A stretch of 64,000 bases of DNA from an uncultured Saccharospirillaceae bacterium (GCA_913063165.1 CAJXZL010000002.1:62001-126000); one strand, 5' to 3'. Shown: positions 26,983 through 37,304, numbered from the stretch's first letter. Made by a program: numbers and translations. The notes: generated from the letters alone by a model not told the origin.

Positions 26983-27712
26983 GCGAATGTCCTTGGTCGT
27001 CGAGCCGGTGTTCGTGATTGTGGTGGTGGGTATACAAACCCAGTGCGGCTTGATTGGCACCAAACAATTGCTGAAATTCGGGATGGTCTTTGACCGACTC
27101 AGGGGTGCCAGAGCAACACACATGGCGATTGAGGCAAATAACCTCATCGGTTTTCGCCATCACAATGTGCAGGTCGTGAGACACCATCAAAATGGCGCAT
27201 CCAAGGGTCTTTCGCAATTGATGAATCACTTCATATAAAGCGATTTCACCGGTGTAATCAACGCCCTGAACCGGCTCATCCAATACCAATAAATCGGGTT
27301 TGCGTACCACAGCGCGCGCCAATAGGACCCGCTGAAATTCACCACCACTGAGCTTTTGAACCTGTTGATCGCGTAAATAGCTTACGCCAGTCAGTGCCAA
27401 TGCCGTGTCTACCTCTTCGTTACTGACAGGGTGTGGCAGGCACAGCAGTTTCTTGACGGTGAGGGGCATTGACTCATCGACGTGGATTTTTTGGGGCATA
27501 TAACCCACCTTAAGACCTGATTGACGCGTGACTTGACCGCTGTCGGGCTTTTCTATCCCCAACAAAATCTTAACGAAAGTCGATTTTCCTGCACCATTAG
27601 GACCTATCAGGGTGACGATGGTGCCAGGCACCAATTGCAGCGAAACGCCTTCTAATACCTGTCGGCCCTGTCGCGAAAAATGGATGTTTTGAGCAGTTAA
27701 TACCGGAGTCAT
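26975..27712 (-). CDS. znuC: Zinc ABC transporter ATPase ZnuC
   Basis: This 245-residue ATPase has Walker A GPNGAGKST, signature LSGGEFQRVLLARA, Walker B LLVLDEPVQGVD and switch His in MVSHDLHIVM. The C-terminal tail is rich in histidine (YTHHHNHEHRLDDQGHSHG), as in many ZnuC proteins, consistent with metal sensing or handling. It is divergent from znuA and followed by znuB and hisI. Regulation by Zur is expected from the family, but I could not identify a convincing Zur palindrome in the short znuC-znuA gap. Confidence 0.94.
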   Translation of the reverse strand: MTPVLTAQNIHFSRQGRQVLEGVSLQLVPGTIVTLIGPNGAGKSTFVKILLGIEKPDSGQVTRQSGLKVGYMPQKIHVDESMPLTVKKLLCLPHPVSNEEVDTALALTGVSYLRDQQVQKLSGGEFQRVLLARAVVRKPDLLVLDEPVQGVDYTGEIALYEVIHQLRKTLGCAILMVSHDLHIVMAKTDEVICLNRHVCCSGTPESVKDHPEFQQLFGANQAALGLYTHHHNHEHRLDDQGHSHG

Positions 27713-27821
27713 AAAGTGCCCTTGGGCTACCCTTATAGGTGAATAGTGGTTGTTAGGCCATTTGTTGAACGCTATGATGCGCAGCTTTAGTGATTTTGTC
27801 TATAAAAGGTGGTTGATTTTG

Positions 27822-28721
27822 ATGGGTCGAATGTCCTTAATGTTGCTTTTGCTTTCTCAAATAGGTTGGGCAGCTGATGTGCGGGTGTTGGTCAGTATCG
27901 CACCGCTGCACAGTTTGGTTTCCAGCTTGACCGTCGGCATCATGCAACCCGAATTATTACTATCAGCAGCGACAACACCCCACCATTTTCAGTTAAAACC
28001 GAGCCAGCGCCGCCAAATTGCACAGGCTGACCTGATTATTTGGGTTGGTAGCGGATTAGAAACCCCATTGGTGCGCACGCTAGAAAATGTCAACGTCCCT
28101 AGTCTGTCGCTAGACCAGTACGGCTCAGGCTTGTCTTTACTTCCCTATAGAAGCGATGCACTGGATCAACATGGGGATGATGAGGACCCAGATGCCCATG
28201 ACGATGCCGATATTGACCCCCATTTTTGGCTCAACCCCAATAACGCCATAGCCTTTGTAGATGCTATTTCACCCCATTTGTTAACCCTGTTCCCAACGTC
28301 TGAAACGCTGCTTATGGCAAATCGACAGACATTAGTAACCCAATTAATTGCCGACCACCGGCGGTGGCAAACCCAACTGGCACCGTTTCACAATCAAAAC
28401 ATCATGTCTGCGCACGACGGATTTCAATACTTTGAAACCGAATATGGTTTACACCATGCTGGCGCTATTCAGCTCAATACCGAGGTGTCTATCAGTGTGA
28501 AACGGGCAGCACAGCTGCGACAATTGTTAGCCTCTGCCGCGGTAGATTGTGTGTTTAGCGAACCGCAAATCAATACCAAACAAGTACTGAATTTGCTCGA
28601 CGGCATGTCGGTAGGACTGGCCCTGCTTGATCCTATGGGATTAACCCTTGAACCAGGTCCCAGCTTGTATCCTGCGATGATGCAAGCCAACGTCGATGCT
28701 GTGGCCAGCTGTTTGCAATGA
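27822..28721 (+). CDS. znuA: Periplasmic zinc-binding protein ZnuA
   Basis: This 299-residue cluster A-I binding protein delivers zinc to ZnuBC. The chosen ATG at 27822 has AAGGTGG at 27806-27812 nine bases upstream and gives a compact signal peptide (MGRMSLMLLLLSQIGWA before ADVRVLVSIAPLHSLV). In-frame starts at 27750 and 27774 would give an unusually long leader. Metal ligands are expected in TTPHHFQLKPSQ, DPHFWLNP and SAHDGFQYFE. An acidic, His-containing loop (DQHGDDEDPDAHDDADID) between the first two is the usual zinc-capture loop. It is divergent from znuCB. Confidence 0.92.
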   Translation: MGRMSLMLLLLSQIGWAADVRVLVSIAPLHSLVSSLTVGIMQPELLLSAATTPHHFQLKPSQRRQIAQADLIIWVGSGLETPLVRTLENVNVPSLSLDQYGSGLSLLPYRSDALDQHGDDEDPDAHDDADIDPHFWLNPNNAIAFVDAISPHLLTLFPTSETLLMANRQTLVTQLIADHRRWQTQLAPFHNQNIMSAHDGFQYFETEYGLHHAGAIQLNTEVSISVKRAAQLRQLLASAAVDCVFSEPQINTKQVLNLLDGMSVGLALLDPMGLTLEPGPSLYPAMMQANVDAVASCLQ

Positions 28722-28738
28722 TACTGGTCGGGCCAGCA

Positions 28739-29158
28739 TTACTTCGCTGAACTTCCTTGGGTGTGTAAGGCACCCAAATTATCCAGCTGTAGCTGCAAGG
28801 CACCGCCAGATATATAGATTTCAATAAAGCAAATCACCAAAGACGTCGTTAGCAAAGCAAGACTTACCCCAAACACATAAGCAGCAATCGCAGACAAATT
28901 GATCAAAACCAAAGCCATCGACACCGTACAGCAAATAAATGACAACACACTAAACAGCTGCATGGTGCGAATCAGTTTAATCCTGCGTTGCAGATTTTCT
29001 ATTTGAGCGCGCATGATACTATCGGCGGTTTCGTGATATTGTTTGTACAGAGCGCGAATCAGGTTGGCTATTACCAAAAAACGGTTGGTATACGCCAGTA
29101 ACAACAAGGAAATTGCGGGAAATAGTAACGCTGGTGTGGTCATGCCTAAGGCTTCCAT
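28739..29158 (-). CDS. DUF2721-family membrane protein
   Basis: This 139-residue inner-membrane protein has three hydrophobic segments (about 9-28, 66-90 and 95-115). A charged helix between the first two (LIRALYKQYHETADSIMRAQIENLQRRIKLIRTM) is characteristic of DUF2721. The function is unknown. It is convergent with znuA, with an 17-base gap, and divergent from the TerB-like gene across 44 bases. Confidence 0.82.
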   Translation of the reverse strand: MEALGMTTPALLFPAISLLLLAYTNRFLVIANLIRALYKQYHETADSIMRAQIENLQRRIKLIRTMQLFSVLSFICCTVSMALVLINLSAIAAYVFGVSLALLTTSLVICFIEIYISGGALQLQLDNLGALHTQGSSAK

Positions 29159-29202
29159 ACTGACTCCTGTTTAATTCAACATACAGAGATAATACATCGA
29201 AT

Positions 29203-29643
29203 ATGATTAATCGCATTATGGAATGGTTTCAATCTCCAGGGGAAACGCAAAAACCTTTGGACAGTAATGTGGCAGCTGGTGTCTTAATGGTAGAAATTAT
29301 GTTGGCCGACGACCACTGGTCTGAAGTTGAAGAGACGCAAGTACGCACCTTATTAGAGCGGTCATTTGCATTGGATACCGCTGCCCAAGATGAAGTGTTA
29401 GACGCTGCACAGCAGCTGGTAAAAGAGTCCAATGACCTGTATCGCTTTACCAGTCGTATCAATGACGTGTATGACACCGATGAGAAATTCAATTTGTTGG
29501 TGGCATTGTGGAAAGTGGCCTTTGCTGATGGCGAGATTGACCGATATGAAGAACACATGATTCGCCGTATATCGGAACTGCTCTATTTGCATCACTCGCA
29601 TTTTATTCAGGCCAAGCATACCGCTCTAAAAGCGCAGGGGTAG
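29203..29643 (+). CDS. TerB-like (tellurite-resistance fold) protein
   Basis: This 146-residue all-helical protein has two TerB half-repeats. The first is around AAGVLMVEIMLADDHWSEVEETQVRTLLE and the second around LLVALWKVAFADGEIDRYEEHMIRRIS, each with the acidic D-x-x-(W/I)-x-x-x-E pattern that can hold metal. Despite the family name no tellurite function can be inferred; no other ter genes are nearby. It lies 78 bases upstream of uvrB on the same strand. Confidence 0.85.
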   Translation: MINRIMEWFQSPGETQKPLDSNVAAGVLMVEIMLADDHWSEVEETQVRTLLERSFALDTAAQDEVLDAAQQLVKESNDLYRFTSRINDVYDTDEKFNLLVALWKVAFADGEIDRYEEHMIRRISELLYLHHSHFIQAKHTALKAQG

Positions 29644-29721
29644 GCCAAAGAGCGACATGGGCCACATAGGCGGCTAGACTCAAAACCTGTCATCCACTTT
29701 AACTTGACGATTTAATAATCT

Positions 29722-31758
29722 ATGACAAAAAGACAGTTTCAGGTGCATTCTCCCTTTGAACCAGCAGGCGATCAACCGACAGCCATCAAAGGCTTGGTTG
29801 CTGGGCTAGAGGCTGGTTTGGCTGCCCAAACACTGTTGGGTGTCACAGGTTCAGGCAAAACCTTTACCATCGCAAAGGTGGTTGAGGCAGTACAGCGACC
29901 TACCATCGTTATGGCCCACAATAAGACGTTGGCCGCGCAACTCTATGGGGAGTTTAAAGAATTTTTCCCCGACAATGCTGTTGAGTACTTCGTGTCCTAT
30001 TACGATTACTATCAACCAGAAGCCTATGTGCCGTCATCAGACACTTTTATCGATAAAGACTCCTCTATCAACAAGCACATTGAACAAATGCGCCTGTCGG
30101 CCACCAAGGCCCTCCTTGATCGCGAGGATGTCATCATTGTTGCAACTGTTTCTGCCATCTATGGTTTAGGTGACCCAGATGCCTATGCCAGCATGCGATT
30201 ACATATTTCACGCGGTGAAGTCATAGACCAACGGGGCTTGCTGCGGCACTTGGCCAACTTGCAGTACACCCGAAATGATGTCGATTTTCAGCGCGGTAAC
30301 TACCGCGTGAAGGGTGATGTCATTGATATCTATCCGGCAGAATCTGAATTTGAAGCGCTGCGCATCATGTTGTTTGATGATGAAGTGGAGCATTTAGCGA
30401 TTTTTGACCCCTTAACGGGTGAAGTGTTTCGTCGGGTGGCGCGTTATACCGTGTACCCTAAGTCACTGTATGTCACGCCCAAGGAAACCGTCGACCGCGC
30501 CATCGGTAGCATTGAAATCGAGCTGAGAGAGCACCTGCTGTTTCTTCAAAAAGAAAACCGTTTGGTAGAGGCACAGCGATTAGAGCAGCGCACCAAATAT
30601 GACTTAGAAATGCTGCGGGAGCTTGGATATTGCAATGGCATTGAAAACTATTCACGCCATCTAACGGGTTTAGAAGCCGGCGTAGCACCACCGACCTTGT
30701 TTGACTACTTGCCGCCTAACGCCTTGTTAATCGCTGACGAATCACACGTCACCATTCCACAAATTGGTGCCATGTATAAGGGAGACCGGTCTCGAAAAGA
30801 AACCCTGGTAGAATATGGTTTTCGCTTGCCATCCGCCATGGATAACCGACCGTTAAAATTCGAAGAATGGGAATTTCGTAAACCCCAATCGATCTTTGTG
30901 TCTGCAACTCCCGGTAAATATGAAGCAGAGCACCAGCAAGCGGTAGTAGAACAGGTGGTCCGACCCACAGGTCTAGTGGATCCTGAGGTAGAAATAAGGC
31001 CACAGGGCACCCAAATCGATGACCTATTGCACGAAGCCCGCATCCGGGTTGAAAAGGGCGAACGGGTACTGGTCACCACCTTAACCAAGCGCATGGCTGA
31101 AGACCTAACCGATTACTTATCGGAGAATGGCCTCAAAGTGCGGTATTTGCATTCAGATATCGACACCGTCGAGCGCGTGGAGATTTTACGGGATCTCAGG
31201 TTGGGTGTTTTCGATATTTTGGTCGGCATCAACCTGTTACGTGAGGGTTTGGACATTCCAGAAGTGTCGTTGGTAGCCATTCTCGATGCCGATAAAGAGG
31301 GCTTTTTGCGGTCTGATCGCAGCCTGATTCAGACCATCGGCCGTGCGGCACGTCACCTTCATGGTCATGCCATACTGTACGCAGACCGCATAACAGCGTC
31401 GATGCAACGGGCAATGGACGAAACAGACCGCCGCCGTAACAAACAGGTTGCGTTTAACCTCGCTAATAACATCACGCCGCGTGGCATTGTGAAGTCGGTT
31501 ACCGACATTATGGAAGGCTCTGTTATTCCGGGCAAAGGCTTTAAAACCAGTGCACAGAGTCGCAAAGATCTACAGCAGGTTGCTGAATCGGCCTCAGGGT
31601 ATGGCGATGGTCATGTGATGAGCGCCATTGAGATCGTGCGTGAAATTGGTCGCTTAGAAGACGTCATGCATAAAGCAGCCAAAGCCATGGAATTTGAAAA
31701 GGCAGCCCAGTATCGAGACCAGTGGCTGTCGCTAAAAGACCAGTTACGGTCAGCATAG
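29722..31758 (+). CDS. uvrB: UvrABC excinuclease subunit B
   Basis: The 678-residue nucleotide-excision-repair helicase-like protein receives damage from UvrA and positions UvrC. Walker A is [10 protein letters not shown] near residue 40, and the beta-hairpin region [21 protein letters not shown] is intact. DEAD-box-like DESH and motif VI IGRAARH are visible. The C-terminal UVR motif (about 635-670, [17 protein letters not shown]) binds UvrC. Length is normal. I see no clear LexA box in the 78 bases upstream. It is followed by the manC gene after 134 bases. Confidence 0.97.
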   Translation: MTKRQFQVHSPFEPAGDQPTAIKGLVAGLEAGLAAQTLLGVTGSGKTFTIAKVVEAVQRPTIVMAHNKTLAAQLYGEFKEFFPDNAVEYFVSYYDYYQPEAYVPSSDTFIDKDSSINKHIEQMRLSATKALLDREDVIIVATVSAIYGLGDPDAYASMRLHISRGEVIDQRGLLRHLANLQYTRNDVDFQRGNYRVKGDVIDIYPAESEFEALRIMLFDDEVEHLAIFDPLTGEVFRRVARYTVYPKSLYVTPKETVDRAIGSIEIELREHLLFLQKENRLVEAQRLEQRTKYDLEMLRELGYCNGIENYSRHLTGLEAGVAPPTLFDYLPPNALLIADESHVTIPQIGAMYKGDRSRKETLVEYGFRLPSAMDNRPLKFEEWEFRKPQSIFVSATPGKYEAEHQQAVVEQVVRPTGLVDPEVEIRPQGTQIDDLLHEARIRVEKGERVLVTTLTKRMAEDLTDYLSENGLKVRYLHSDIDTVERVEILRDLRLGVFDILVGINLLREGLDIPEVSLVAILDADKEGFLRSDRSLIQTIGRAARHLHGHAILYADRITASMQRAMDETDRRRNKQVAFNLANNITPRGIVKSVTDIMEGSVIPGKGFKTSAQSRKDLQQVAESASGYGDGHVMSAIEIVREIGRLEDVMHKAAKAMEFEKAAQYRDQWLSLKDQLRSA

Positions 31759-31892
31759 GCCAGAAAAAAGAAGGCCAGCAAAATGACATCCATCACCGTT
31801 TTCTGGCAATGCGTTAGAATTATCGCACGGCATGGTTTACTATGCCGCACCAGCATTCAAGCCGATAAAACAGCTTTTACAGGGAGAAACAC

Positions 31893-33299
31893 ATGATTGT
31901 ACCCGTCATTATGGCAGGGGGTTCAGGGACGCGCTTGTGGCCATTATCAAGAACACTCAATCCAAAGCAGTTCTTGCCGCTCACTGGTCAGCATACGATG
32001 TTGCAACAAACCGTACAGCGCTTGTCCGGTTTATCTATGAGCAACCCGATGACCATCTGCAATGAAGAGCATCGATTTATCGTCGCTGAACAGCTACGTG
32101 ATATTGACGCATTGGGGCCAGTCATTCTTGAGCCTGTGGGACGAAATACGGCTCCAGCGATCGCATTGGCAGCCTTGGCGGATCAGCAGCAGGGCAAAGA
32201 CTCCCTATTGTTGGTGTTGGCAGCAGACCATGTTATTGAAGACAAAGCGGCTTTTCACCACAGTATAGAACAGGCTTTGCCATTAGCCCAAGCTGGCAAT
32301 TTGGTCACCTTCGGAATCGTGCCCAATAGCCCCCAAACCGGTTATGGCTATATCCAAGCAGGTGCCGCAGTAGCAGCTGGGTTTACCGTAAACCGTTTTG
32401 TAGAAAAACCGAATATTGAAACCGCTGAAGCCTATGTCGCTTCAGGTGATTATTTCTGGAACAGCGGTATGTTCCTGTTCCGTAGCAGTGCCTATCTTGA
32501 AGCACTGGGTAAGCACCGCCCTGATATTTTAGAAGCCTGCCAATTATCAATGGCCACTTTGACACCAGACTTAGACTTTGTGCGCTTGGACGTTGCTGCA
32601 TTTACGGCCTGCCCAGATGAATCGGTTGATTATGCTGTGATGGAGCAAACTGATAAGGCTGTTGTCGTGCCACTTGATGCGGGTTGGAATGATATTGGCT
32701 CCTGGTCAGCCGTGTGGGACGTCATGGATAAAGACGCTAACGGTAACGCAACCAAGGGCGATGTATTGCTGGAAGCAAGTGACAACAACCTGGTCATGGC
32801 TGAAGGCCGTTTGGTCAGTTTGCTCGGCGTTAAAGACCTGATTGTGGTCGATACCAAAGATGCCATTCTGATTGCGGATAAACATCGGGTTCAGGATGTC
32901 AAAATGTTAGTGAATCGTTTGAAATCAGCAGGCCGCACGGAATGGCGTAATCACCGTGAAGTCTATCGTCCTTGGGGACATTATGATTCTATCGATGCAG
33001 GCGAGCGGTATCAGGTAAAGCGCATTTTTGTCAAACCCGGTGCCAAACTGAGTGTGCAAATGCACCACCACCGTGCAGAGCATTGGATCGTGGTATCGGG
33101 CACCGCAAAGGTTACCAAAGGGGAGCAAACCCTACTGGTCACTGAAAACGAGTCAATTTATATCCCACTGGGTACCGTGCATGCCTTAGAAAATCCTGGA
33201 AAAGTACCGCTTGAGCTCATTGAAGTGCAGTCGGGAACTTATTTGGGTGAAGATGACATCGTACGACTCGAAGACCGTTATGGCCGCGCGCCCAATTAA
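31893..33299 (+). CDS. manC: Mannose-1-phosphate guanylyltransferase/mannose-6-phosphate isomerase
   Basis: This 468-residue bifunctional enzyme of GDP-mannose synthesis has a pyrophosphorylase signature [20 protein letters not shown] at the N-terminus. Sugar-binding FVEKP (about 169-173) and WNSGMF follow. A C-terminal cupin domain carries the isomerase ([15 protein letters not shown], about 388-402). A good ribosome-binding site (AGGGAGA) precedes ATG 31893. It ends in a strong terminator and appears monocistronic. The phosphomannomutase that completes the pathway is 6 kb upstream on the other strand. Confidence 0.95.
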   Translation: MIVPVIMAGGSGTRLWPLSRTLNPKQFLPLTGQHTMLQQTVQRLSGLSMSNPMTICNEEHRFIVAEQLRDIDALGPVILEPVGRNTAPAIALAALADQQQGKDSLLLVLAADHVIEDKAAFHHSIEQALPLAQAGNLVTFGIVPNSPQTGYGYIQAGAAVAAGFTVNRFVEKPNIETAEAYVASGDYFWNSGMFLFRSSAYLEALGKHRPDILEACQLSMATLTPDLDFVRLDVAAFTACPDESVDYAVMEQTDKAVVVPLDAGWNDIGSWSAVWDVMDKDANGNATKGDVLLEASDNNLVMAEGRLVSLLGVKDLIVVDTKDAILIADKHRVQDVKMLVNRLKSAGRTEWRNHREVYRPWGHYDSIDAGERYQVKRIFVKPGAKLSVQMHHHRAEHWIVVSGTAKVTKGEQTLLVTENESIYIPLGTVHALENPGKVPLELIEVQSGTYLGEDDIVRLEDRYGRAPN

Positions 33300-33410
33300 C
33301 AGACTGGGATTTTTTGCGAGGGTCCACACGTTTTTCAAGTGAATACTGAGCGGCCGGTAAATGACAGTGCTAACAGATCGACTGTGAATACTCGACCTAT
33401 AGCATGAAAG

Positions 33411-33435
33411 AAAGCGGCCTGTGCCGCTTTTTTTG
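33411..33435 (+). terminator. Rho-independent terminator after manC
   Basis: AAAGCGGC at 33411-33418 pairs with GCCGCTTT at 33423-33430 around a four-base loop, followed by T residues. It lies before the end of the convergent gene at 33458. Confidence 0.85.
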
Positions 33436-33457
33436 TGCCTACTTAAAGCCCCGTTGC

Positions 33458-34564
33458 CTATTCGTCTTGGCAAAACCAAACAGCCCGTAATTCAGGCAAT
33501 TGACACAGCTGCTCGGCAATGATGGCGACATCTACCACATAATACAGTGAGGCAAAGCCAAAGTTGTCGCGGCCCAGATTGTGATAAATCAAGCCGGTCC
33601 CGATATCTTCAGCACTATAGCGCGCGGCGTTTGTTGCAAAATGAGTGGCCGCTTGGTTACGCTCAGGATCATCCAACAATCGCCTTACCCGACCAATGCC
33701 ACTGTGGTAGCTCTGTACCAACAACATCGAAAACAAGGTGTCCTTTTTAGCTTGCGGCAAATTGCCAAAGGTACTTTCAAATGCGGGTAGCAAATTGCGT
33801 CTATTTTGCTGAAACAGTCTGACTGCGCAGTCTACCTGAGCCATGCGGTGCTGATAAAACCGCTCTGGGATTTCACAATCTTGTAATACGCTTGGCTTCA
33901 ACTGCAACATACCGATGGCATTGTCTAGCGAAACACTGCCCTTAGATGCGCCACTTTCTATAATAATTTGTCCCAAAAGATACCGAAACTCAGCTGCCAC
34001 GATGGGCTGCGAAATGATATCGGACTTTGTGCGATACACCGCTTCCACGACCTCTATCAAGGGCACCGGACTGGCCTCTGTACCAAGTGACATACCATCC
34101 CAGGTGCCCCAAATTTTATCTGACGCCATGCGTCCCAGCAGGCGATCAAATGCGGCATTCACATTCACATGGGGCTGATGGCAATTCAGCGCGAAAGGGT
34201 AACCAATCTCGGTATCTGAGCCAGCGATCCATCGGTTTACTTTACCGGCACGTTGAAGCTTTTCACGCACGTCGTTAATACGTTGCTGATTGGCAATTGA
34301 GTCTTCTGCGTTGTCGGAAAAAGTGAGAAAAACGCCCCGGTCATCAAACAGAATATGGCGTTCCGAACGGTCGCAGAATCCGTTTTCGAGCAACACCCAA
34401 CGACGAATGGTGCGCAGGTTATTGTGATAGTCTTTTGAATAGACATAGGGAAGGGCGCGAATAACATCTTGCCAGTCGCCTGCCTGAGCAGACGTTAGGC
34501 TAAACGTACCCAGTGTTAGAACCAATACCAGCAGCCGCACAGTACCGTGAATGACTGACATCAA
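33458..34564 (-). CDS. Exported protein with a lysozyme-like (lytic-transglycosylase-type) domain
   Basis: This 368-residue protein has a signal peptide (about residues 1-28, ending TSAQAGDW) and acts in the periplasm if mature. The C-terminal half resembles the SLT/lysozyme fold. A helix with a candidate catalytic Glu sits in LGQIIIESGASKG (about residue 197). It is followed by the NAIGMLQLKPSVLQDCEIP turn, comparable to the GxMQ-type block of transglycosylases, and a Tyr-containing QSYHSGIGRVRRLL segment. The N-terminal half is unfamiliar. The identification is by motif pattern only, and it might not be enzymatic. The gene is convergent with manC and divergent from a methyltransferase gene. 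Confidence 0.6.
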   Translation of the reverse strand: MMSVIHGTVRLLVLVLTLGTFSLTSAQAGDWQDVIRALPYVYSKDYHNNLRTIRRWVLLENGFCDRSERHILFDDRGVFLTFSDNAEDSIANQQRINDVREKLQRAGKVNRWIAGSDTEIGYPFALNCHQPHVNVNAAFDRLLGRMASDKIWGTWDGMSLGTEASPVPLIEVVEAVYRTKSDIISQPIVAAEFRYLLGQIIIESGASKGSVSLDNAIGMLQLKPSVLQDCEIPERFYQHRMAQVDCAVRLFQQNRRNLLPAFESTFGNLPQAKKDTLFSMLLVQSYHSGIGRVRRLLDDPERNQAATHFATNAARYSAEDIGTGLIYHNLGRDNFGFASLYYVVDVAIIAEQLCQLPELRAVWFCQDE

Positions 34565-34740
34565 TTGCCTATTTCATGAATGAATGAGCCACGATTATCA
34601 ACCTTATGCACAAAGGCTACAACCGCTGGCGTTCAAACAAGCAAGACATTGCTACCGATCAACCTTTTCATAGAATGGCGCTATGACGAACCATTAAATT
34701 AGTCTAACCTAATATATCTATTTGAAGCGAGACACTGGGC

Positions 34741-35373
34741 ATGGATTCAAGGACACACTGGGAATCAATTTACAGCACCAAAAACCCCGCACAGGTCAGT
34801 TGGTTTGAAGCTGAGCCAATTCGTTCATTCGGTTGGGTAGCAGCCTATTTACAGGACAAAACACAGGGCGTTGTCGACATCGGCGCAGGTGCGTCATTGC
34901 TCTCCCAAAGGCTGGTAGAAGCCGGTTATTCCAATGTGTCTGCGTTGGATCTGTCCCATGCTGCGTTACAGGTCGCCTCAATGCGCTATCTCGCAAGTGA
35001 GGCTGGCACCAAAAGCCCAGAATGCATTCAGTGGCTAGTGTCAGACCTGTTGTCGTGGAAACCTACCCAACAATATGCTGTTTGGCATGACAGGGCAGTC
35101 CTCCATTTTTTAGATAATGCGATGGATCAAGCTGCCTATGTGGCGCGGTTAACGGCTGCATTGAAGCCCGGTGGCCATGCCATTATTTCGGTGTTCGCAA
35201 CAGACGGTCCAACGCACTGTAGTGGTATTCAGGTGCAACAATATGATCCATTGATGTTAGACAATTTACTGGGTAAAAGTTTTAACAGGATAGAAGCCAT
35301 AAAATGGCAGCACCGAACGCCTAACGGCACAGAACAAAATTTTCAAACAGTCATCTATCAACGCACAAATTAA
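34741..35373 (+). CDS. Class I SAM-dependent methyltransferase
   Basis: This 210-residue protein opens with HWESIYSTKNPAQVSWFEAEP, a leader common to a group of small bacterial methyltransferases. Motif I is VVDIGAGASLLSQRLVEAG (about 42-60), followed by an acidic motif II (VSALDLSHAAL) and a post-motif WHDRAVLHFL. The substrate is unknown. It appears monocistronic and is preceded by 176 bases of noncoding DNA. Confidence 0.85.
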   Translation: MDSRTHWESIYSTKNPAQVSWFEAEPIRSFGWVAAYLQDKTQGVVDIGAGASLLSQRLVEAGYSNVSALDLSHAALQVASMRYLASEAGTKSPECIQWLVSDLLSWKPTQQYAVWHDRAVLHFLDNAMDQAAYVARLTAALKPGGHAIISVFATDGPTHCSGIQVQQYDPLMLDNLLGKSFNRIEAIKWQHRTPNGTEQNFQTVIYQRTN

Positions 35374-35664
35374 ACGCTAAATCACTTTATAAAAGTCATG
35401 TAAACTATTGTTATATAAAGATTTTGTTGATATTGATAACACGAAAACGCTTAACGCGCTGCGACACTCAATGGCGACATTTTCAAGCCAGGTATTGACT
35501 GGCTGTGCGCAGGTAGCAGCACCCACCAATCCAAAAGTCGCATTGAATACACCAATAAGTGCAGGCTATTTTCACCACACATTTTGGCGAAAACACCCTG
35601 AATGCGATAGGGTTGTCGGCACAGTATATAAAACAATAACAACAGGGAGAGAAACACTTCAGCT

Positions 35665-37254
35665 ATGGCACATTCTCAGATTGATACACTCATCATTGGT
35701 GGCGGACACAACGGCTTGGTGTGCGCCTGTTACCTAGCGGCCGCTGGACAAAAAGTAACCATACTTGAACGCCGCGAGATTGTTGGTGGCGCTGCAGTTA
35801 CCGAAGAATTTCACCCGGGTTATCGCAATTCAACTGCGAGTTACACCGTCAGCCTGCTAAATCCTAAAATCATCAAAGACCTGCACTTAGAAGCGCACGG
35901 ACTCAAAGTGGTGTTGCGGCCACAAAGCAATTTTTGGCCACTACCTAACGGCGATGCTTTATCGCTGTGGGGCAATATTGAAAAGACACAGGCGGAATTT
36001 GCACGCTATTCAGAAAAAGATGCAGCAGTCTTGCCTGAGTTTTACGCCATGTTGGAAACCATAGCCGATGTATTGCGGGAGGAACTACTACGAACACCGC
36101 CTAACGTTGGTGGTGGACTCGCTGACTTGATACGTGCTGGCCAGTTTGGTTTGCGCGCCAAGAAACTGACGATGGCACAACGTCGTGACGCCATGGCCAT
36201 GTTTTCAAGGAGCGCTTCCGATGTATTAGACGCTTGGTTTGAAAGTCCTCATGTAAAAGCGGTCTTTGCTTTTGATAGTATCGTAGGCAATTACGGCGCA
36301 CCTTCTACGCCAGGCTCAGCTTATGTGTTGTTGCACCACGTATTTGGTGAAGCAAATGGTGTCAAGGGCGCTTGGGGCCATGCAATAGGCGGCATGGGTG
36401 CAATCACGACAGCTATGCACGCTGAGGCCGTCCGTTTGGGTGTTACCATCGAAACTAACGCTGCGGTCAAAGACATTACCATCGTCGATGGTCAGGCCAC
36501 GGGTGCGGTTTTGGAAGACGGAAGATCCTTTTCGGCCAAAAGGGTGGCAGCCAATGTTGGACCCAAACTGTTGTTTGACCAGTTGGTGCAGCCGCAACAT
36601 CTTGATGCCGATTTTAAGCGTGCAGTAAAGGGGTTCAAAACGGCTTCTGGCACCTTCAGAATGAATGTGGCCTTGTCAGAGCTGCCTGATTTCAAAGCCA
36701 AACCTGGTAAGGAACAACAATTACACCATCAGTCAGGCATTATCATTGGACCGACCATTGAATATCTTGAACAAGCCTATTTTGATGCAAAGCAATTTGG
36801 GTGGGCTAAGAAACCTATCGTAGAGATGCTAATTCCATCAACGGTTGACAGCACTTTGGCGCCAGAAGGCCACCATGTCGCTAGCTTATTTTGTCAGCAA
36901 TTTGCACCTGAATTGCCCAATGACCAAAGCTGGGATGACCACCGAGAAGCGGTTGCTGATCTGATTATCGAAACCGTGAATCAACATGCGCCCAACTTCA
37001 AGGCTTCTGTTATTGCGCGTCAAATTCATTCGCCGCTGGACCTTGAACGCAAATTCGGACTCATGGGTGGTGATATTTTCCACGGCGCGTTGTCACTGGA
37101 CCAACTCTGGGCTAATCGACCGTTTATGGGCTATGCAGACTACCGAAGCCCCATAAAAAACTTATACATGTGCGGTTCTGGCACCCATCCCGGTGGTGGT
37201 GTCACGGGCGTACCTGGACACAATGCTGCCAAGGAAATTTTGAAAGACGCTTAA
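35665..37254 (+). CDS. PYROXD2/phytoene-desaturase-like FAD oxidoreductase
   Basis: This 529-residue flavoprotein has an N-terminal FAD motif LIIGGGHNGLVCACYLAAAG (9-28), an acidic ribose contact in ILERREIVGGAA, and a C-terminal GSGTHPGGGVTGVPGHNAA block that closes over FAD. This layout is typical of the PYROXD2 (COG1233-type) group related to carotenoid desaturases; no carotenoid genes are near, so that role is not implied. GGGAGAG lies upstream of ATG 35665. A 291-base noncoding leader precedes it and a terminator follows. Confidence 0.88.
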   Translation: MAHSQIDTLIIGGGHNGLVCACYLAAAGQKVTILERREIVGGAAVTEEFHPGYRNSTASYTVSLLNPKIIKDLHLEAHGLKVVLRPQSNFWPLPNGDALSLWGNIEKTQAEFARYSEKDAAVLPEFYAMLETIADVLREELLRTPPNVGGGLADLIRAGQFGLRAKKLTMAQRRDAMAMFSRSASDVLDAWFESPHVKAVFAFDSIVGNYGAPSTPGSAYVLLHHVFGEANGVKGAWGHAIGGMGAITTAMHAEAVRLGVTIETNAAVKDITIVDGQATGAVLEDGRSFSAKRVAANVGPKLLFDQLVQPQHLDADFKRAVKGFKTASGTFRMNVALSELPDFKAKPGKEQQLHHQSGIIIGPTIEYLEQAYFDAKQFGWAKKPIVEMLIPSTVDSTLAPEGHHVASLFCQQFAPELPNDQSWDDHREAVADLIIETVNQHAPNFKASVIARQIHSPLDLERKFGLMGGDIFHGALSLDQLWANRPFMGYADYRSPIKNLYMCGSGTHPGGGVTGVPGHNAAKEILKDA

Positions 37255-37275
37255 TTTCTCATGAGCGAACACCAC

Positions 37276-37304
37276 ATAGGCCCGCGTCATTGCGGGCTTT
37301 TTTA
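37276..37304. terminator. Terminator between convergent genes
   Basis: GCCCGC at 37280-37285 pairs with GCGGGC at 37292-37297 (six-base loop), followed by TTTTTT. It overlaps the stop region of the minus-strand acyltransferase gene. Confidence 0.8.

Noticed and set aside
26983-27147. Longer N-terminus for ZnuB
   Set aside because: The extra 55 codons fall inside znuC and do not resemble permease sequence.
29203-29643. Tellurite-resistance operon
   Set aside because: Only a single TerB-fold protein is present with no terC, terD or terZ genes nearby, so a ter system is not supported.
35408-35737. Plus-strand frame of 109 codons before the PYROXD2-like gene
   Set aside because: It overlaps the first 73 bases of a well-supported gene in another frame and encodes nothing recognisable; the same DNA is better read as leader with the GGGAGAG ribosome-binding site.
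35665-37254. Carotenoid biosynthesis gene
   Set aside because: The protein belongs to the broad COG1233-type family but no phytoene synthase or other crt genes occur in the window.
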